This document shows positions 49,303 to 57,060 of a stretch of 64,000 nucleotides of DNA, one piece after another (the stretch's first letter is position 1; the number at the start of each line of letters is the position of its first letter). The stretch comes from Novosphingobium piscinae. GTDB taxonomy: Bacteria > Pseudomonadota > Alphaproteobacteria > Sphingomonadales > Sphingomonadaceae. Location: the NCBI RefSeq assembly GCF_014230355.1, contig NZ_JACLAX010000003.1, positions 62,001-126,000 of the forward strand. Direction: 5' to 3'. A program made the translations under genes and the position numbers. Under the pieces are notes generated by a model. That model saw only the letters and a list, made by a program, of their open reading frames with translations, was not told the origin of the DNA and did not search any database.

Positions 49303-50601
49303 ATGTTCAAGCTGTCGCTTCCTCCCCCGTCGCAGCGCGAGCGCGATCCGCTGCCGATCTGCGCGGTGATCGCGATCGCCTTCCTCGTGCTGCTGTGGCA
49401 GCGTCTGCACCTGCCGACGCGGATCTACTTCGACGAGGTCCACTACGTGCGCGCCGCGCGCGAGATGCTGCTGATGGCCCGCCCGCGCAATCCCGAGCAT
49501 CCGCTGGTCGCCAAGGAGTTCCTCGCCGCAGCGATCTGGCTGTTCGGCGATACCCCGCAGTCGTGGCGGATCTTCCCGGCGCTGTTCGGCGCAGTCGGGC
49601 TGTTTGCCTTCAGCCGCGCGCTCTGGCTGACCAGCGGGCGGGCCTTCGCCACGGTGGCCGGAACCCTGCTGCTGGCCACCGATTTCCTGTGGTTCGTGAT
49701 GAGCCGCATCGCCATGCTCGACATGGTGATGGCCGGGTTCGCCATGCTGGCGATGTGGATGCTGGCCGGCGCGGTCCGCCTGCCTGGCCAGGCGCGGTTG
49801 CGGCTCGCCCTGGCCGGGGTGTTCCTCGGCCTGTCGCTGGGCGCCAAGTGGAGCGTGGTGGCCACCGCCGCGCTGCCCGGGCTGGCCTTCCTCGTGCTGC
49901 GCCTGCGCCGCCACGGCCGCCGCTTCCTGCTCGCCACGGCGGGTGCGCCCGTCCCCGGGGTCAGCCTGGCCGAGGCCGCGTTCTGGCTCGGCACCCTGCC
50001 GCTGCTGGTCTACTTCGCCACCTTCATGCCGGCGTTCTTCTATGCCGAGCGCCCGGTCGATCCGCTCCATCTGGTCGAATACCAGCGCTACATGCTCAAG
50101 CTGCAGCAGTCGGTGATCAAGCCGCACCCCTACCAGTCGGTGTGGTGGCAGTGGGTGCTCGACATCCGCGCGATCTGGTTCCTCTACGAGAACATCGATG
50201 GCGCCCAGCGCGGGGTGGTGCTGCTCGGCAATCCGCTGACCATGCTCGCCGGGCTGCCGGCAGTGGGCTGGTGCTTGTGGGCCTGGCGGCGCGAGCAGCG
50301 CGCCGACGCCCTGGCCGCGGCGTTGTTCTACCTCACCGCGATCGGACTGTGGGTGGCCAACGGCAAGCCGATCCAGTTCTTCTATCACTACCTGTTGCCC
50401 AGCACCTTCCTGATGGCCTGCCTGGCGCTGGCGCTCGACGCGCTGTGGCGGCGGCCTGATCGCTGGCGCTGGGTCGCGCCGGGCGTGCTGATCCTGTCGG
50501 TCGCGCTGTTCGCCTGGTTCTTCCCGATCCTTTCGGCGGCCAAGCTGTGCTGCGGCAAGCGTAGCTTCGAATGGTGGATGTGGCTGCCAACCTGGCGATG
50601 A
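49303..50601 (+). CDS. PMT-type glycosyltransferase (dolichyl-phosphate-mannose--protein mannosyltransferase family)
   Basis: The protein is 432 aa with about ten membrane helices. The first periplasmic loop carries YFDEVHYVRAAREM, with the DE pair of PMTs, followed by EHPLVAKEF. YCC-like C-terminal residues are present (KLCCGKRSFEWW). Bacterial PMTs transfer mannose from polyprenyl-phosphate to Ser/Thr of exported proteins. ATG at 49303 was chosen because the frame upstream is not protein-like. It faces the GT2-GtrA gene tail to tail, 10 bp apart. Confidence 0.85.
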   Translation: MFKLSLPPPSQRERDPLPICAVIAIAFLVLLWQRLHLPTRIYFDEVHYVRAAREMLLMARPRNPEHPLVAKEFLAAAIWLFGDTPQSWRIFPALFGAVGLFAFSRALWLTSGRAFATVAGTLLLATDFLWFVMSRIAMLDMVMAGFAMLAMWMLAGAVRLPGQARLRLALAGVFLGLSLGAKWSVVATAALPGLAFLVLRLRRHGRRFLLATAGAPVPGVSLAEAAFWLGTLPLLVYFATFMPAFFYAERPVDPLHLVEYQRYMLKLQQSVIKPHPYQSVWWQWVLDIRAIWFLYENIDGAQRGVVLLGNPLTMLAGLPAVGWCLWAWRREQRADALAAALFYLTAIGLWVANGKPIQFFYHYLLPSTFLMACLALALDALWRRPDRWRWVAPGVLILSVALFAWFFPILSAAKLCCGKRSFEWWMWLPTWR

Positions 50602-50611
50602 GGCCGTCGGC

Positions 50612-51766
50612 TCAGTAGCGGCCCCAGACGAACTTCGAGCTCAGCGCGAAATTCCATACCGAGCCCAGCACGATGCCGATCAGCACCGCGGCGACGTCGT
50701 GGAAGCCCATGGCCTTCAGCGCTGCCGCCGAGCCGACGTTGGTCAGCAGCCCGAGCGAGCAGGTCAGCGCGAACTTGGCCCAGCCGCGCAGCAGCGGGGC
50801 GAAGCCGCGCAGGCGCTTGTCGGAATAGGTCAGCTCGTTGTTGAGCACGAAGTTGAAGGTCATCGCGACCACCGCGGCGACGGTGTTGGCGATGTTGAAG
50901 GTCGTCTCGTTCGACCAGTGGCCGTAGACGAAGCGCTCGCCGAAGACGAGGTGCAGCAACACCCACAGCGCCCCCAGCTGGACCCCGACACCCAGCCCGC
51001 CGACCGTGCCGAACAGGGCGAAGCGGGTGGGAATGATCCGCCCCAGCCACTTGTCGTAGAGCCCCACCAGGAACTCGAACACCACGGTCCGGTCGAGCTT
51101 GCTCTCGCCCTCGGCGCGCGCCGCGAAATTCATCGGAAACTCCTTGATCCGCAGCGGCTCGTCGACCGTGGCGAGAATGTCGAGCAGGATCTTGAAGCCC
51201 ACCCCGGACAGCCGGCTGGCGTCCTTGCGCAACACTTCGGTGGGCAGCATGAAATAGCCGCTCATCGGGTCGGACAGGGTCACGCCCGTCACCTTGCGGG
51301 CCAGCCGGTTGGCCAGGCCCGAAGCCTTGACCCGGTCGGGCCGACCCCATTCCTCGGTGCTCGCCCCCTCGGCGAAGCGGCTGGCATAGGCGAGGTCATA
51401 GTGGCCGCTGCGCAGCGCCGCGAGCATGCCCGGCAACAGCGCCGGATCGTGCTGGTGATCGGCATCCATCACCGCGACCATGGGGGCGGAGGTGGCGCAC
51501 ATGCCCTCGATCGCGGCCGAGGACAGGCCGCGCCGGCCGATCCGCTGCAGCACCCGCACCCGCCGGTCCTCGCGCGCAACGGCGCGGGCCTCGTCGGCGG
51601 TGCCGTCCGGGCTGTTGTCGTCGACCACGATCACTTCCCAGGCGATCCCGGCCAGCGCGGCATCGAGCCGCTCGATCATCGAGCGCAGGTTGCCGCGCTC
51701 GTTGTAGGTGGGCAGGACGATGCCCAGCTCGATCGGCGCGGGCAGGATCGCGGCCGGCGCGTTCAT
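50612..51766 (-). CDS. Polyprenol-phosphate mannosyltransferase fused to GtrA domain
   Basis: The protein is 384 aa. Residues 12-235 are a GT2 domain with VLPTYNERGNL, VVDDNSPDG (D49, D50) and MDADHQHDP (D101, D103), as in dolichol-phosphate mannose synthases. Residues 250-380 are a GtrA-like four-helix membrane domain (RFALFGTVGGLGVG and FNFVLNNELTYS). It should load a sugar on polyprenyl phosphate and hold or flip it at the membrane. It starts 1 nt after the leuB stop, so it is cotranscribed with leuB. Confidence 0.9.
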   Translation of the reverse strand: MNAPAAILPAPIELGIVLPTYNERGNLRSMIERLDAALAGIAWEVIVVDDNSPDGTADEARAVAREDRRVRVLQRIGRRGLSSAAIEGMCATSAPMVAVMDADHQHDPALLPGMLAALRSGHYDLAYASRFAEGASTEEWGRPDRVKASGLANRLARKVTGVTLSDPMSGYFMLPTEVLRKDASRLSGVGFKILLDILATVDEPLRIKEFPMNFAARAEGESKLDRTVVFEFLVGLYDKWLGRIIPTRFALFGTVGGLGVGVQLGALWVLLHLVFGERFVYGHWSNETTFNIANTVAAVVAMTFNFVLNNELTYSDKRLRGFAPLLRGWAKFALTCSLGLLTNVGSAAALKAMGFHDVAAVLIGIVLGSVWNFALSSKFVWGRY

Positions 51767-51767
51767 C

Positions 51768-52811
51768 TCACAGCTTCCCCAGCACCGCATCGCCGATCGC
51801 GGTGGTGCCATAGCTGCCGCCGAGGTCACCGCCGAACACCCCGTCGGCCAGGGCCGCCGCTACGGCCGACTCGATCCGCGCGGCCTCGGCCTCGCGCCCG
51901 AAGGAGTGGCGCAGCAGCATGGCGGCCGAGAGGATCGTCGCCATCGGGTTGGCCTTGTCCTGCCCGGCGATATCGGGCGCGGAGCCGTGGATCGGCTCGT
52001 AGAGGCCCTTGGTGCCCTCGGCCATCGAGGCCGAGGCGAGCAGCCCGATCGAGCCGACGCACATCGAGGCCTGGTCCGACAGGATGTCGCCGAACAGGTT
52101 GCCGGTGACGACCACGTCGAACTGCCCGGGGCTCTTGACCAGCTGCATCGCGGCATTGTCGACGTACATGTGGCTCAGCTCGACGTCGGGGTATTCGGCC
52201 GCCACCGCGGTCACCACGTCGCGCCACACTTGCGAGGTCTCCAGCACGTTGGCCTTGTCGACCGAGCACAGCCGGCCCTTGCGCCCGCGCGCGGCCTTGA
52301 ACCCGGCATGGGCGATGCGCCGCACCTCGCTCTCGCTGTAGGCCATCAGGTCCCAGCCCTGGCGTTCGCCATTGGCGAGCGTGCGGATGCCCTTGTCGCC
52401 AAAATAGACGTCGCCGTTGAGCTCGCGCACGATCAGCAGGTCGATCGCCCCGGCCACTTCCGGCCGCAACGCCGAATGGCCCTCCAGCCCGGGGAACACC
52501 CGCGCCGGACGCAGGTTGGCGAACAGGCCCAGTTCCTTGCGCAGGCCGAGGATCGCCTGTTCGGGGCGCAGATGCCGCTCGAGATGGTCGCAGGCGAAGT
52601 CGCCGACCGCGCCGAACAGGATCGCGTCGGCCGCGCGGGCGATCTCGAGCGTGACCTCTGGCAGCGGGTGGCCGTGCTTGCGCCAGGCCGCACCGCCGAC
52701 ATCGCCCTCGACCAGTTCGAGCCCCGGGAGATCGAGCGCCTGGAGCACGCGCACGGCCTGCTGCGTGACTTCCGGACCGATGCCGTCGCCGGCGAACACC
52801 GCAATCTTCAT
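51768..52811 (-). CDS. leuB: 3-isopropylmalate dehydrogenase
   Basis: The protein is 347 aa. It opens [20 protein letters not shown] and has the metal-binding and NAD-binding motifs [21 protein letters not shown] (by position, residues about 225-245) and [15 protein letters not shown]. It is the third enzyme of leucine synthesis. It lies between recO (44 bp upstream) and the GT2-GtrA gene, away from any leuCD or leuA in this window. Confidence 0.95.
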   Translation of the reverse strand: MKIAVFAGDGIGPEVTQQAVRVLQALDLPGLELVEGDVGGAAWRKHGHPLPEVTLEIARAADAILFGAVGDFACDHLERHLRPEQAILGLRKELGLFANLRPARVFPGLEGHSALRPEVAGAIDLLIVRELNGDVYFGDKGIRTLANGERQGWDLMAYSESEVRRIAHAGFKAARGRKGRLCSVDKANVLETSQVWRDVVTAVAAEYPDVELSHMYVDNAAMQLVKSPGQFDVVVTGNLFGDILSDQASMCVGSIGLLASASMAEGTKGLYEPIHGSAPDIAGQDKANPMATILSAAMLLRHSFGREAEAARIESAVAAALADGVFGGDLGGSYGTTAIGDAVLGKL

Positions 52812-52855
52812 GTCTTTCCTGACCTGGCCTGACCTGGTTTGTCCCTGCCGCCGGA

Positions 52856-53458
52856 TCAGCCGATCCGGTCCAGCCGCTCCCGCAGCACGGCGCGCGCCGC
52901 CATAACATCGCCGCCGCTTTCGGCAAGCGCATAGCGCGCGATCAGCGGACCGAGCCGGTCGAACGCGCGCAACCGCTCGGCGGTCTCGGCGGGAAGCGGC
53001 GGAGCACTCCCCCCGCCGTAGCCCAGCTCACGCAGCAGCAGGGTCTCGTAGGCGATCAGTCCGGGCAGCCAGCCGCGCGCCGAGGGGGCGAGGCAGACCG
53101 CGTCGAGCAGCGCCGCCAGCGCTCGGTAGAGCGCGGGATAAGGCTGGCGCTCGGGCAGGGCCGCGGCGGTCAGCGCGGTGCTCCAGTTGAGCGCGGCCGC
53201 CGGCAGCGGCTCGGTCAGGAACGGCGCGCGGCTGGCGGTCAGCTCGATCCGCGCGAAGGGCAGCTGGCTGTCCGAGCGGGCGCGCAGCGCGGCGGCCACG
53301 GCATTGCCCGGGATCAGCACCGGCCGCAGTTGGCGCCCCCGTCCGCCCGCGACATAGGCCGCCAGCAGCCCGTGCCGTTCGGTCAGCAGCCGCGCGATCA
53401 CCGCTGTCTCGCCGTGGGCGCGGACCGCACAGACGATCGCAGGGGCGGACAGTTCCAT
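52856..53458 (-). CDS. recO: DNA repair protein RecO
   Basis: The protein is 200 aa, short for the family (E. coli 242). The N-terminal OB fold reads [23 protein letters not shown] then LLAAYVAGG, and a helical C-terminal domain follows with [18 protein letters not shown]. No zinc CxxC pair is visible. RecO loads RecA with RecR. ATG at 53458 was chosen because the upstream frame is not protein-like. Confidence 0.88.
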   Translation of the reverse strand: MELSAPAIVCAVRAHGETAVIARLLTERHGLLAAYVAGGRGRQLRPVLIPGNAVAAALRARSDSQLPFARIELTASRAPFLTEPLPAAALNWSTALTAAALPERQPYPALYRALAALLDAVCLAPSARGWLPGLIAYETLLLRELGYGGGSAPPLPAETAERLRAFDRLGPLIARYALAESGGDVMAARAVLRERLDRIG

Positions 53459-53605
53459 GGATCGAGGCTGTGGCGCGGAGCGACGAGGCTGGCAAGGGGC
53501 GGTCAGCTCCCGTCCCGTCGGGCCAGCGCAGGCCGGAACCCGCCGCAACAGTGCGCTGCCCCAATCACGCGCCGCCGCCGGCGGCGGCGTGACGGACGGC
53601 TTGGC

Positions 53606-53851
53606 TCAGCCCAGCTTGGCCTCCAGCGCGGCGATCCGGGCCTTGAGCTCCTCAACCTCGTCGCGTGCCTTGGCGGCCATGTCCTTGACCGCGTCGAATT
53701 CCTCGCGGCTGACGAAGTCGAGCCCGCCCATCGCCTCGCGGAAGCGCTCGCGCGCGGCGTCGCGGGCCTCGCGTCCCATGCCGGCAAAGGTGCCTGCGGC
53801 GCTGTTCAGCACCTTGGCGAAATCGGAAAAGAGGGGGTTGTCGCTTTGCAT
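53606..53851 (-). CDS. ubiK: Ubiquinone biosynthesis accessory factor UbiK
   Basis: The protein is 81 aa, of the BMFP (YqiC) family. An N-terminal amphipathic helix (DNPLFSDFAKVLNSAAGTF) precedes the conserved REEFDAVKDMAAKAR segment and a C-terminal coiled coil (EELKARIAALEAKLG). It assists the Ubi complex with lipid binding. The short length is normal. It lies 40 bp after the tspO stop in the opposite reading order, with tspO further upstream on the same strand. Confidence 0.85.
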   Translation of the reverse strand: MQSDNPLFSDFAKVLNSAAGTFAGMGREARDAARERFREAMGGLDFVSREEFDAVKDMAAKARDEVEELKARIAALEAKLG

Positions 53852-53890
53852 GACCGATACATGGGGATCGTGCCGATCCAGTGCAAGCCT

Positions 53891-54445
53891 CTAGAGCTGG
53901 ACCCGCGTCACCGCCGGAGCAGCAGCCGCGCCATCGGCGCCCGGGTTGAGCTGGATGAACTGCCAGTTGAGCACGCTGGCGAACAGGACCCAGGCCAGAT
54001 AGGGCGCCAGCATCAGCGCCGCGGTGGGCCGCACCCGCCAGAAGGCCACGATCGTCGCGGCCAGCACCACCGCCAGCGCGACGATGATCCAGAACGCCGC
54101 GGTCATCTGGTGGAGCGCGAAGAAGGTCGGGCTCCAGGCCAGGTTGACCGCCAGCTGCAGCGCAAACAGGCCGAGCGCGAGGCTGCGCCCCGCTGCCCCG
54201 CGCGCCGTCCCGACCGAGGCCGCCGCCAGCCCCATCAGCACATAGAGCACGCTCCAGACGATGCCGAAGGTGGCCGGCGGCGGATAGATCGCCGGCTTCA
54301 CCAGCGCGTCGAACCACGGGCTGCCCGGGCCGCTCTGCGCGGCCCGGCCCGACACGAAGCCGAGCAGCACGACCAGCGGGACCAGCACCAGCGCCCAGCG
54401 CAGGAACGACGCCCTGAGCTGTCCGGTCGACGCAAGCTGGTTCAT
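53891..54445 (-). CDS. tspO: TspO/MBR family protein
   Basis: The protein is 184 aa with five membrane helices. Family motifs are WFDALVKPAIYPPPATFGIVW (by position, residues about 45-65), NLAWSPTFFALH and the C-terminal YLAWVLFASVLNWQFIQLN. TspO proteins bind porphyrins and tryptophan-rich transport ligands and affect tetrapyrrole levels. ATG at 54445 was preferred over an in-frame TTG at 54523. A short run of CA dinucleotides lies directly upstream of this start. Confidence 0.9.
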   Translation of the reverse strand: MNQLASTGQLRASFLRWALVLVPLVVLLGFVSGRAAQSGPGSPWFDALVKPAIYPPPATFGIVWSVLYVLMGLAAASVGTARGAAGRSLALGLFALQLAVNLAWSPTFFALHQMTAAFWIIVALAVVLAATIVAFWRVRPTAALMLAPYLAWVLFASVLNWQFIQLNPGADGAAAAPAVTRVQL

Positions 54446-54540
54446 GTCACCTCGCACACACACACACGATTCGGGAGAATTGCGGGCGATATTGGCGCCC
54501 GCCGCGGCGGCTGGCAACTTCAACTCGGAATGAACCGGAC

Positions 54541-55359
54541 TTAATCCGTTTCGGTGTGGTCGCGGCTGGCCCAGACGAGAAACTCGACATTGCCCTCCGG
54601 CCCGGTGATCGGGCTCTCGACCAGCCCGCGCACGGCCCAGCCGCTGGCCGTCAGCCAGTCCGAGACCTCATCGCAGACCCGCTTGTGCAGGGCCGGATCG
54701 CGCACCACCCCGCCCTTGCCGACCTCGCCCCGGCCGACCTCGAACTGAGGTTTGATCAATGCCACCAGCGTGCAGCGCCGCGCGGCCAGACGCAGCGGCA
54801 CCTCCAGCACCTTGGCCAGCCCGATGAAGCTGGCATCGCACACCACCCAGTCGCACGGCGCATCGATCAGCGCGGGGGTCAGGACCCGCGCGCTGGTCTG
54901 CTCGAGCACGGTCACGCGCGGGTCCTGGCGCAGCTTCCAGGCCAGCTGGTTGGTGCCGGAATCGACCGCGAAGACCCGCGCCGCGCCCTTGGTCAACAGC
55001 ACGTCGGTGAAGCCCCCGGTCGAACTGCCGATGTCCATCGCCACCGCGCCGGCCGGGTCGAGCGCGAACTGCGCCAGCGCATGGGCCAGCTTGATCCCCC
55101 CGCGCGACACCCACGGATGATCGCGCCCACGGACCTCCAGCGGCGCATCGCCCGGCAGCGTCTGGCCCGGCTTGGCCAGCTTGGTCTGGCCCGAAAAGAC
55201 CACCCCGGCCAGCACCAGTGCCTGGGCGCGTGTACGGCTCTCCGCCAGGCCGCGCTCGACCAGCAGCTGATCGACCCGCTGGCGGCCGGCCGGCCGGGCG
55301 GGCGGCGCGGGACGGGCTGGGGGGGCTGGGGGGGCTGGGGGGGCTGGCGGCTGGACCAT
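54541..55359 (-). CDS. tlyA: TlyA family rRNA (cytidine-2'-O)-methyltransferase
   Basis: The protein is 272 aa. A Pro/Ala repeat (residues 4-20) precedes an S4 RNA-binding domain (about 25-85, RQRVDQLLVERGLAESRTRA) and an FtsJ-type methyltransferase with motif I DIGSSTGGFTDVLL and the IKPQFEVGRGEVGKGG segment. TlyA methylates 16S and/or 23S rRNA and sets capreomycin sensitivity in some bacteria. The N-terminal repeat is unusual and is encoded by C-rich 9-bp repeats. Confidence 0.9.
   Translation of the reverse strand: MVQPPAPPAPPAPPARPAPPARPAGRQRVDQLLVERGLAESRTRAQALVLAGVVFSGQTKLAKPGQTLPGDAPLEVRGRDHPWVSRGGIKLAHALAQFALDPAGAVAMDIGSSTGGFTDVLLTKGAARVFAVDSGTNQLAWKLRQDPRVTVLEQTSARVLTPALIDAPCDWVVCDASFIGLAKVLEVPLRLAARRCTLVALIKPQFEVGRGEVGKGGVVRDPALHKRVCDEVSDWLTASGWAVRGLVESPITGPEGNVEFLVWASRDHTETD
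55313..55347. repeat. 9-bp G-rich tandem repeat at the start of tlyA
   Basis: The unit ggctggggg occurs about three times in a row, each with a run of seven G (C in the coding sense), 12-45 bp inside tlyA. It encodes the (PPA)n tract. Slippage within a G7 run would shift the frame right after the start codon. Confidence 0.85.
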
Positions 55360-55419
55360 CGCGGCGGGCTGGGAGTCCGGGGGTTGTCTCGGGAGGCCGC
55401 CTCATTCCATACCGTCCCG

Positions 55420-55965
55420 ATGAAGGCAAACCGCGTTTCCCTCCGCCCGCTCGGCCCGCTGCTCGGGCTGGTCCTGCTGGGCGGCTGTGTCGCGCCCGCC
55501 GCGCCCCCGCCCCCGGCGCCCCCGCCAGCCGCGCCGCGCCCGGCACCGCCCCCGTCCCCTCCGCAGCCGCCGGCCCCGGCCGACTGGCGCGATGCCGCGG
55601 CAACGCCGGGCACCTGGCGCTGGAGCGCGGACGAAGGCCGCTCGGTCGCGCGCTACGGCGTCCCGGGCGCCGAGCCGGTCGCCAGCCTGTCGTGCGATGC
55701 CGCCAGCCACGCGATGATTCTGTGGACAAATCGCCCAGCCAGCGAGCCGCTACCGCTCACCGTGACCACCACGGCGACGCGGCGGCTGCTCACCGCGACC
55801 CCGCTCCCCGCCGGCGGCACCGCCGTCAGCCTGGCGGCAGGTGATCGGCTGGCTGACGCGATCGCCTTCTCGCGCGGCCGTTTCATGGTGGAAGTGGCAG
55901 GTTTTCCAGCACTTTACCTGCCTGCCTGGCCGGAGCTGGGGCGGGTTGCGGAAGACTGTCGCTGA
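55420..55965 (+). CDS. Hypothetical lipoprotein with Pro-rich linker
   Basis: The protein is 181 aa. The signal peptide ends in a lipobox LGGC with Cys23. Then comes a linker of about 35 residues, nearly all Pro and Ala, and a compact domain (about 60-181) containing WRWSADEGRSVARYGV, two cysteines (SCDAA and the C-terminal EDCR) and a beta-rich core. I do not recognise the domain. ATG at 55420 opens the signal peptide; the long open frame upstream is antisense to tlyA. Confidence 0.75.
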   Translation: MKANRVSLRPLGPLLGLVLLGGCVAPAAPPPPAPPPAAPRPAPPPSPPQPPAPADWRDAAATPGTWRWSADEGRSVARYGVPGAEPVASLSCDAASHAMILWTNRPASEPLPLTVTTTATRRLLTATPLPAGGTAVSLAAGDRLADAIAFSRGRFMVEVAGFPALYLPAWPELGRVAEDCR

Positions 55966-56033
55966 GCGGGGACGGCGCTGCCGACGCAGGCCGGAAGCGG
56001 CGAGTGTGACAGGGAAAAACTTGAACACAAGAC

Positions 56034-56061
56034 TTGTTGTTGCGCGCCTTGGCCATATGTT
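56034..56061 (+). promoter_or_regulatory. Candidate promoter of the extended-SD small ORF unit
   Basis: TTGTTG (56034-56039) and TATGTT (56056-56061) are 16 bp apart, in a locally AT-richer patch directly upstream of the two leader hairpins. The match is moderate. Confidence 0.35.
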
Positions 56062-56071
56062 GGGTGGCAAG

Positions 56072-56117
56072 GACGGGGTGCGATGAAATCGCGCTCCGTC
56101 CCAGCCCCGAGAGGGGC
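56072..56117 (+). ncRNA. Two stable leader hairpins before the small ORF
   Basis: Hairpin 1 has arms 56072-56084 and 56088-56100, 13 pairs with two G-U and loop GAA. Hairpin 2 is GCCCC/GGGGC with a GAGA tetraloop (56104-56117). They stand back to back, as in a structured RNA leader. Confidence 0.55.
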
Positions 56118-56137
56118 GACTTTGGCTCAACAGCGCG

Positions 56138-56151
56138 AAAGGAGGTGATCC
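56138..56151 (+). promoter_or_regulatory. Full-length 14-nt Shine-Dalgarno
   Basis: AAAGGAGGTGATCC is the exact complement of the 3' end of 16S rRNA (GGATCACCTCCTTT) over 14 nt, far longer than the usual 4-7. The GGAGG core is 7 nt from the ATG at 56153, the right distance for initiation. Confidence 0.8.
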
Positions 56152-56152
56152 G

Positions 56153-56209
56153 ATGTCTCATGGTTCAGCAGAGAGGTCGGTACAGTCCCGCGCGAGGCAT
56201 TATCGCTGA
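56153..56209 (+). CDS. 18-codon small ORF behind the 14-nt Shine-Dalgarno
   Basis: The ORF encodes MSHGSAERSVQSRARHYR and a TGA stop. The peptide is basic and polar, with no signal or membrane segment, and I recognise no family. The stop codon lies inside a perfect 8-bp inverted repeat (TTATCGCT at 56200-56207, AGCGATAA at 56220-56227). It is not rich in any one amino acid, so a classic amino-acid attenuator for ilvE is unlikely. It could be a real microprotein, a stalling or arrest peptide, or a decoy that holds ribosomes. Confidence 0.5.
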   Translation: MSHGSAERSVQSRARHYR

Positions 56210-56263
56210 GTTTCGATTAAGCGATAAAGGCTTCGTGGGCGGCACTTCCGGCCGCTGACCATG

Positions 56264-56300
56264 CGAAGGGCAGCACGCTTCGGCGTCGCTGCCCTTCTCA
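56264..56300 (+). terminator. Terminator-like hairpin after the small ORF
   Basis: AAGGGCAGCACGC and GCGTCGCTGCCCTT pair over 13 bp with one bulged C and a TTCG loop, followed by CTCATTT. With the promoter candidate at 56034 this bounds a transcript of about 230 nt. Confidence 0.6.
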
Positions 56301-56439
56301 TTTGGGGCGTTCGAGCCGTCTCGCGGCCCGCCTGGCGAGCCGCACGTAGTCACCTGCACGGTCCGTTCCGTGCTTGCTGCCGCCCTGCCACAGGCTCAGG
56401 CTGAGTACGCGGAGGGTCTGGGGAGCCGCCCGGTCCCCT

Positions 56440-56507
56440 TCATCCCAGCGCAGGCTGGGATCTCTCACCCCGCCGCGGACGATGCCAGCCTGGGCTGGCA
56501 TGACGAT
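56440..56507. repeat. Paired inverted hairpin element (BIME-like), site E
   Basis: The left hairpin is atcccagcgcaggctgggat and the right hairpin is atgccagcctgggctggcat, about 20 bp apart, with TC before the left and TGACGAT after the right. It lies in the gap 56301-57060, where I see no gene. A CTCAGGCTGAG palindrome (near 56395) relates to the repeat at 31283. Confidence 0.7.
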
Positions 56508-57060
56508 GGGTTCGGGGTTGATCGGAGCATGAGCGGCAGCCCCGTCCACCCTCTGACCGTCACCCCTGACGGGATCCGGGGCCCAGCTTCCTGCCGCGGC
56601 GCTGCACGGGACAGGGCAGCCCGGGACACCGATGCTGGAGCAGGTGGACCATGGCGTTGATGGCGCTGCGCTCACCCTGTGCCACGGATCCCCACTCCCC
56701 CCGACCGGGTCGCCGCGTTCCCCGCCTGTCCTACTCGCCGTCCTTGTGGCTCAATTCCCTTGTGCTCCCACGACCCGTCCCAATCTCATCTCGCGCCGTG
56801 ACACAGGCCGCCGCGGAAGGTCACACCGCAGACCGGCAACCGCTGCAATTTGGCCCTGCGATTCAGCAGCTTGCCCCATGCTGCCACACGCACCAAAAGC
56901 GCCCGCGAGTGTCACCCGCGCGTAGTACCCTTGGCCCCCCGGGCTTTTCCCCCTAGAGAGGACCGCAGAGCCTAAGCTATTCTAAAATTTCTTTTGGCTT
57001 GCCTTGTGCGTAATTTTCGTACAATGGCTCGCGAAAGACCCAGCAACGAGGACCCGTCCA

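Noticed and set aside
56034..56258. 74-codon frame running through the structured RNA unit
   Set aside because: It crosses both hairpins and the Shine-Dalgarno in another frame and has no ribosome site. The 18-codon ORF has the far better signal.
56301..57003. Several frames of about 100 codons between the small ORF unit and ilvE
   Set aside because: They are low in ordinary coding character, rich in Pro, Arg and Ser, run over a repeat and have no ribosome site. I treat the stretch as non-coding.
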